Positions 61,131 to 64,000 of a stretch of 64,000 nt of DNA are shown here, one piece after another. Under the pieces are notes generated by a model. It searched no databases. It was not told the DNA's origin and saw nothing but the letters and a program-made list of their open reading frames with translations. The DNA comes from Nitrospirales bacterium (GTDB lineage Bacteria > Nitrospirota > Nitrospiria > Nitrospirales > UBA8639): NCBI GenBank assembly GCA_029261355.1, contig JAJDBM010000054.1, positions 1-64,000 on the forward strand, in the 5' to 3' direction. Positions within the stretch are counted from its first letter, which is position 1. Each line of letters begins with the position of its first letter. Both the position numbers and the translations under genes were made by a program.

Positions 61131-63221
61131 TCAGCTAGTTTCCAACCCCATCACATATTCTTCGAATGCTTGCTTCTGTGTGGTTTCTTTTTCCCTTAGT
61201 TTTTCCAAGTCTTGTTGAATCATTTCGAGTTCGGTTTCTTGTGCATGAAGTTTTTTGACGTAGCGCGTATAGAGCTGGCTCTGTTTGTTGAGCCGATTCA
61301 TGTTCTCACGGATTCGTTTTTGATCTTTCGCGATATTGGCTATGCGAGATTCGAGCTTTTTACGAGCTTCTTGGGTGTGTGAGAGTTGCTGGCGAAGTTC
61401 GACGACACGTTGCAATGCGGCTTTGACGTCAGAACTGATTTGGTTGGCTTTGAGGTAGAGACCGATGGTGTCGTTCCCAGATGTGAGTAGCCGGATGGTT
61501 TGTTCGATAGGTTTCCCTTCTTGAACATTCAGTGATTCCGTCTTCTCTGAATCGACCGTGACAGCGAAGCGGTAGGCATTTCGGGTTTGTTCTTTTGGCT
61601 TTGTCGTGTTGATGAGTTTCCAGTCTGAACGATACGGATGTTCTATAAGCACGACCTTTTGTTTTTTACTTCGATTCGTCACGGTATAGGTGGTGGCGTT
61701 GAGTGCTTTTCTGGTGGCAATGAGTAGTCCTTTTTGAAGCTTAGCCGAGATGAGTTCTTGCTGAGAATGAACTGGTGTTTGATGGACCTCAGTCGTGAGA
61801 TCTAAGGCATAGCTAATCAGTCGATCTTGTCCGGGGGCAAGGTCTTTCATGTGCGCATCACCGGCGTAGGCATTGTCATCAAAGACGGTGATGGGACCCT
61901 GCATGAGTGATAGGTCCGTTATGTTGTTGAGTCGAAAAGCTTGTAAGGGATGTGTGGCATGGGTCTTCGAGTTATAGAGCGAAAACTTGTCGCCTGTAAC
62001 GGATTGACTGAGTATGGGGAGCATGGCGGACTCATGTCGTGGAATGCTGACTGGTGATTGAATCGTGTAGGCAAACAGTTCACCGGTTTCTTGGCCTTGT
62101 GCGGTAGCGGTAACTCCTTGGCGTAGGTCCCCTTCCGCATCAGCGAGGGCTTTGGCGGGAGCTGGGGCCGCAAAGGCTCTGAGTGCTTCCTGTCGATTGG
62201 ATTGTCCGTGACGTGAGCGTTTCGATTTTGCAAAATTTGGTTGTCCGCCGTACTGGACTTGTTCTTCACTTTCTACATCGTCCGTGAACCTGTCACTATG
62301 GGTCTGAGGTTTTAGTGATGTATGTAACTCTGGCTTCACGATTGGGCGAGGAACATAGAGTGGTTGATAGAGATCCATGACAAATGAGATGGGCCGTCCC
62401 GAGACCAAGGAGAGCTGTACCTCGTTCCAGTCATGGTCAGTGGTATTGTCGACGATGCCCCATCCTTGCAGGAATGGCGGGCTGTCGTCTTGTAGTACCA
62501 AGCGATAGGAGGTTTTCCATACTGGGTTTTCTCTCAGGTAGGCCATGCGAATATGTCGATCGTCTTTTCCTTCCAATGAGATCGTAATCATTTTTTTTTG
62601 CCGGTCATGGCTGCGAGCCAACATGGTCAATGCCTGTTGTAGTTCTTTATTCAAGGTATTGTTGAGCAATTGAATGTCTTGGATGTGGGGAAGTGGAATG
62701 GACTGGAGTCTACCGCTTGTGAGGAGATTGACGTATTCGACTTCACTATAACGTTGATCGGTTCCAGCCTCTTTCCATTCTGTTTTTTTCTCGACACCCA
62801 GGATGGTCCCTGTGATGGGGGAGGGAGTGGTGAGTTGTACCGGTTCTCCACGCAATTGAGTGAGCAGTTGTGCGAGCGTTGGATTGGTGGAAAGGTCAAT
62901 GCTAAAGGAGCTGAGCGTTTTTGTAAGAGGAACCTGGGACTGATAGTGAATTGACGAGACTGAGCCACCATCCAAGTCTTGAACAACTAGACTTTTCAAG
63001 AGGTCATTGATTTCGGTGACACGCGCAGGCAGATGAAGCTGAGAATCGTTCTGCACGGTCCCATCATGTTGAAAGTATCCAACGCCACTTGTATAGAGAA
63101 CGATCTTTGAAATGGGGAGGGTCGTCGATTCAGATATCTCAATATTCTCGGCGTTTACAAGGAAAGGCAGCGGTAAAGATAAAAAGGTTATGCAGAAGAA
63201 CCAGAGCTTACAATGATACAT
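61131..63221 (-). CDS. Secreted DUF4139 domain-containing protein
   Basis: A 696-residue exported protein (start 63221 after GGAGG; signal peptide ending near V-N-A). The N-terminal part has I-V-L-Y-T-S-G-V-G-Y-F and the middle region K-T-S-Y-R-L-V-L, W-G-I-V-D-N-T-T-D-H-D-W and L-S-L-V-S-G-R-P-I-S-F, the typical DUF4139 pattern. The last ~120 residues form a coiled coil (V-V-E-L-R-Q-Q-L-S-H, L-E-M-I-Q-Q-D-L-E-K-L). The function of DUF4139 proteins is not established; a beta-rich periplasmic or surface role is likely. Monocistronic by appearance. Confidence 0.88.
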   Translation of the reverse strand: MYHCKLWFFCITFLSLPLPFLVNAENIEISESTTLPISKIVLYTSGVGYFQHDGTVQNDSQLHLPARVTEINDLLKSLVVQDLDGGSVSSIHYQSQVPLTKTLSSFSIDLSTNPTLAQLLTQLRGEPVQLTTPSPITGTILGVEKKTEWKEAGTDQRYSEVEYVNLLTSGRLQSIPLPHIQDIQLLNNTLNKELQQALTMLARSHDRQKKMITISLEGKDDRHIRMAYLRENPVWKTSYRLVLQDDSPPFLQGWGIVDNTTDHDWNEVQLSLVSGRPISFVMDLYQPLYVPRPIVKPELHTSLKPQTHSDRFTDDVESEEQVQYGGQPNFAKSKRSRHGQSNRQEALRAFAAPAPAKALADAEGDLRQGVTATAQGQETGELFAYTIQSPVSIPRHESAMLPILSQSVTGDKFSLYNSKTHATHPLQAFRLNNITDLSLMQGPITVFDDNAYAGDAHMKDLAPGQDRLISYALDLTTEVHQTPVHSQQELISAKLQKGLLIATRKALNATTYTVTNRSKKQKVVLIEHPYRSDWKLINTTKPKEQTRNAYRFAVTVDSEKTESLNVQEGKPIEQTIRLLTSGNDTIGLYLKANQISSDVKAALQRVVELRQQLSHTQEARKKLESRIANIAKDQKRIRENMNRLNKQSQLYTRYVKKLHAQETELEMIQQDLEKLREKETTQKQAFEEYVMGLETS

Positions 63222-63348
63222 AGAGGCCTCCGTCAATTGTGGGTGGGCAGAACATCTTTGATGTTATCATGCTTTGCCAGGACGTATAGTGGTGATGCCT
63301 CAATGCGTTTCTTCCGTTGCTCATTCGCTGATTGAGTTTCAGGTCTGT

Positions 63349-64000
63349 CTACCCTTGTGGATCAGAGTGGTCAACGACTTTCTTCGATTCGAAATGTATG
63401 GAGGTTTGTTCTAACCCTTTTTTCACGGCTTCAATTGCGTGGAGGGCGGTTTCGATGTGTTCGTGGGTATGTTCAGACGTAATGGTCATCCGTAGCCGGC
63501 TGGTGTTTTTGGGGACGGTCGGTGGGCGAATAGCTGGGACGTAGATTCCATGTTCTAGTAATTTCGTACTCATGGCAAGAGCCTGTTGAGGATCATTGAG
63601 GATTATAGGAAGAATGGGGCTTTGGGTCTGTGCAAGTTGAAGCCCCATGGCCTTGAGTCCCTTGAATAGGTGATCGCGATTCTTCCAAAGTCTCTCACGA
63701 CGGTTGGGGGCAGATTGAACCATGGTGATGGCGGCTTGTGCGGCCGCGGCCATGGATGGTGGTGGCGCGGTAGTGTAGATAAATGAGCGGCAAGTGTTGA
63801 GAAGGTAATCGATCAACGACGATGATCCCACGACATATCCACCAATAGTTCCTAAGGCTTTACTGAAAGTGCCAATTTGAATGAGGGCGTGAGGGTCTAT
63901 GCCGGAATGTTCGATCGTGCCGCGCCCGTTTGCTCCCATTACTCCCGTACCATGAGCATCATCAACTAAGAGAGTTGCTGAAAATTCTGAGGCAAGACGC
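63349..64000 (-). CDS. bioF: 8-amino-7-oxononanoate synthase-type aminotransferase (partial, 5' end outside the window)
   Basis: The open frame continues past the window edge. The 216 visible C-terminal residues have V-D-D-A-H-G-T-G-V-M-G, the PLP-binding Lys in I-G-T-F-S-K-A-L-G-T-I-G-G-Y and the F-I-Y-T-T-A-P-P-P motif, typical of the alpha-oxoamine synthase family. BioF condenses pimeloyl-thioester and alanine in biotin synthesis; 2-amino-3-ketobutyrate CoA ligase and other family members cannot be excluded from this part, but the D-D-A-H-G-T-G pattern and I-R-P-P-T-V-P end suit BioF. Confidence 0.85.
   Translation of the reverse strand, partial: RLASEFSATLLVDDAHGTGVMGANGRGTIEHSGIDPHALIQIGTFSKALGTIGGYVVGSSSLIDYLLNTCRSFIYTTAPPPSMAAAAQAAITMVQSAPNRRERLWKNRDHLFKGLKAMGLQLAQTQSPILPIILNDPQQALAMSTKLLEHGIYVPAIRPPTVPKNTSRLRMTITSEHTHEHIETALHAIEAVKKGLEQTSIHFESKKVVDHSDPQG

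Noticed and set aside
1-64000. rRNA, tRNA and CRISPR array
   Set aside because: No conserved rRNA segments, no foldable tRNA and no regularly spaced repeats were found by reading; a dedicated RNA search would be needed to exclude small RNAs.

Overview
The window reads as chromosome of a Gram-negative bacterium of moderate GC content. Evidence for the envelope type is an RND/TolC-class efflux operon, several lipoproteins with lipoboxes, periplasmic c-type cytochromes and many signal peptides. No rRNA, tRNA or CRISPR array was found. Two di-heme peroxidase-like proteins, paired YHS-domain proteins, a PEP-CTERM-like protein and very large PAS/GAF sensor kinases would suit a Nitrospirota-type (Nitrospira-like) organism, but that assignment is inference; no marker gene in the window proves it.

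Layout. 0-4 kb: the edge of an IS3-type element, an orphan ORF, a rhomboid protease, a vapBC toxin-antitoxin pair with a phased operator, a DUF1697 protein and a SAM methyltransferase. 4-9 kb: a large secreted coiled-coil protein of unknown role, an RlmM-like rRNA methyltransferase, exonuclease III and a TetR regulator. 9-16.5 kb: two YHS-domain secreted proteins, a 59-residue zinc-ribbon protein, a di-heme cytochrome, a flavin monooxygenase broken by one amber codon, a YajD-type HNH protein, a lipoprotein and thiopurine methyltransferase. 17-23.7 kb: a tetR-adaptor-RND pump-outer membrane factor set with a clear palindromic operator. 23.8-26 kb: a carboxymuconolactone decarboxylase-like protein, an ECF41 sigma factor and an arylamine N-acetyltransferase with overlapping ends, preceded by what looks like the sigma factor's own promoter. 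26-32.6 kb: a GAF/PAS sensor protein whose phospho-acceptor His is Gln, YaiI, glutaminase, a small lipoprotein and a gamma-glutamylcyclotransferase-like protein.

32.7-43.2 kb is the most unusual part: about fifteen genes on the minus strand, nearly all secreted or membrane proteins without recognised function. It contains a duplicated module (a tandem-LCCL secreted protein followed by a four-helix membrane protein), three paralogues of a roughly 95-residue membrane protein, and SIMPL and Sel1-repeat proteins. Next to it, on the plus strand, lies a secreted protein with seven repeats of about 55 residues, probably a beta-propeller.

45.6-54.4 kb is a signalling block: a REC-only protein, a sigma-54 response regulator overlapping a PAS hybrid histidine kinase, an unknown 157-residue gene and a MalT-like ATPase with an OmpR-type DNA-binding end. 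Three near-identical tandem direct repeats resembling Pho boxes lie 84-104 bp upstream of the kinase gene, of the 157-residue gene and of one LCCL gene, which suggests one response regulator may link the signalling block to the LCCL island.

54.4-64 kb: an OxyR with both redox cysteines and a perfect operator half, divergent from a coupled mini-ORF and cytochrome c peroxidase; a PEP-CTERM-like protein; a HEPN-like protein; a MarR-controlled ferredoxin/SCP2 fusion with two matching palindromes; a DUF4139 protein; and the 3' part of bioF running off the end.
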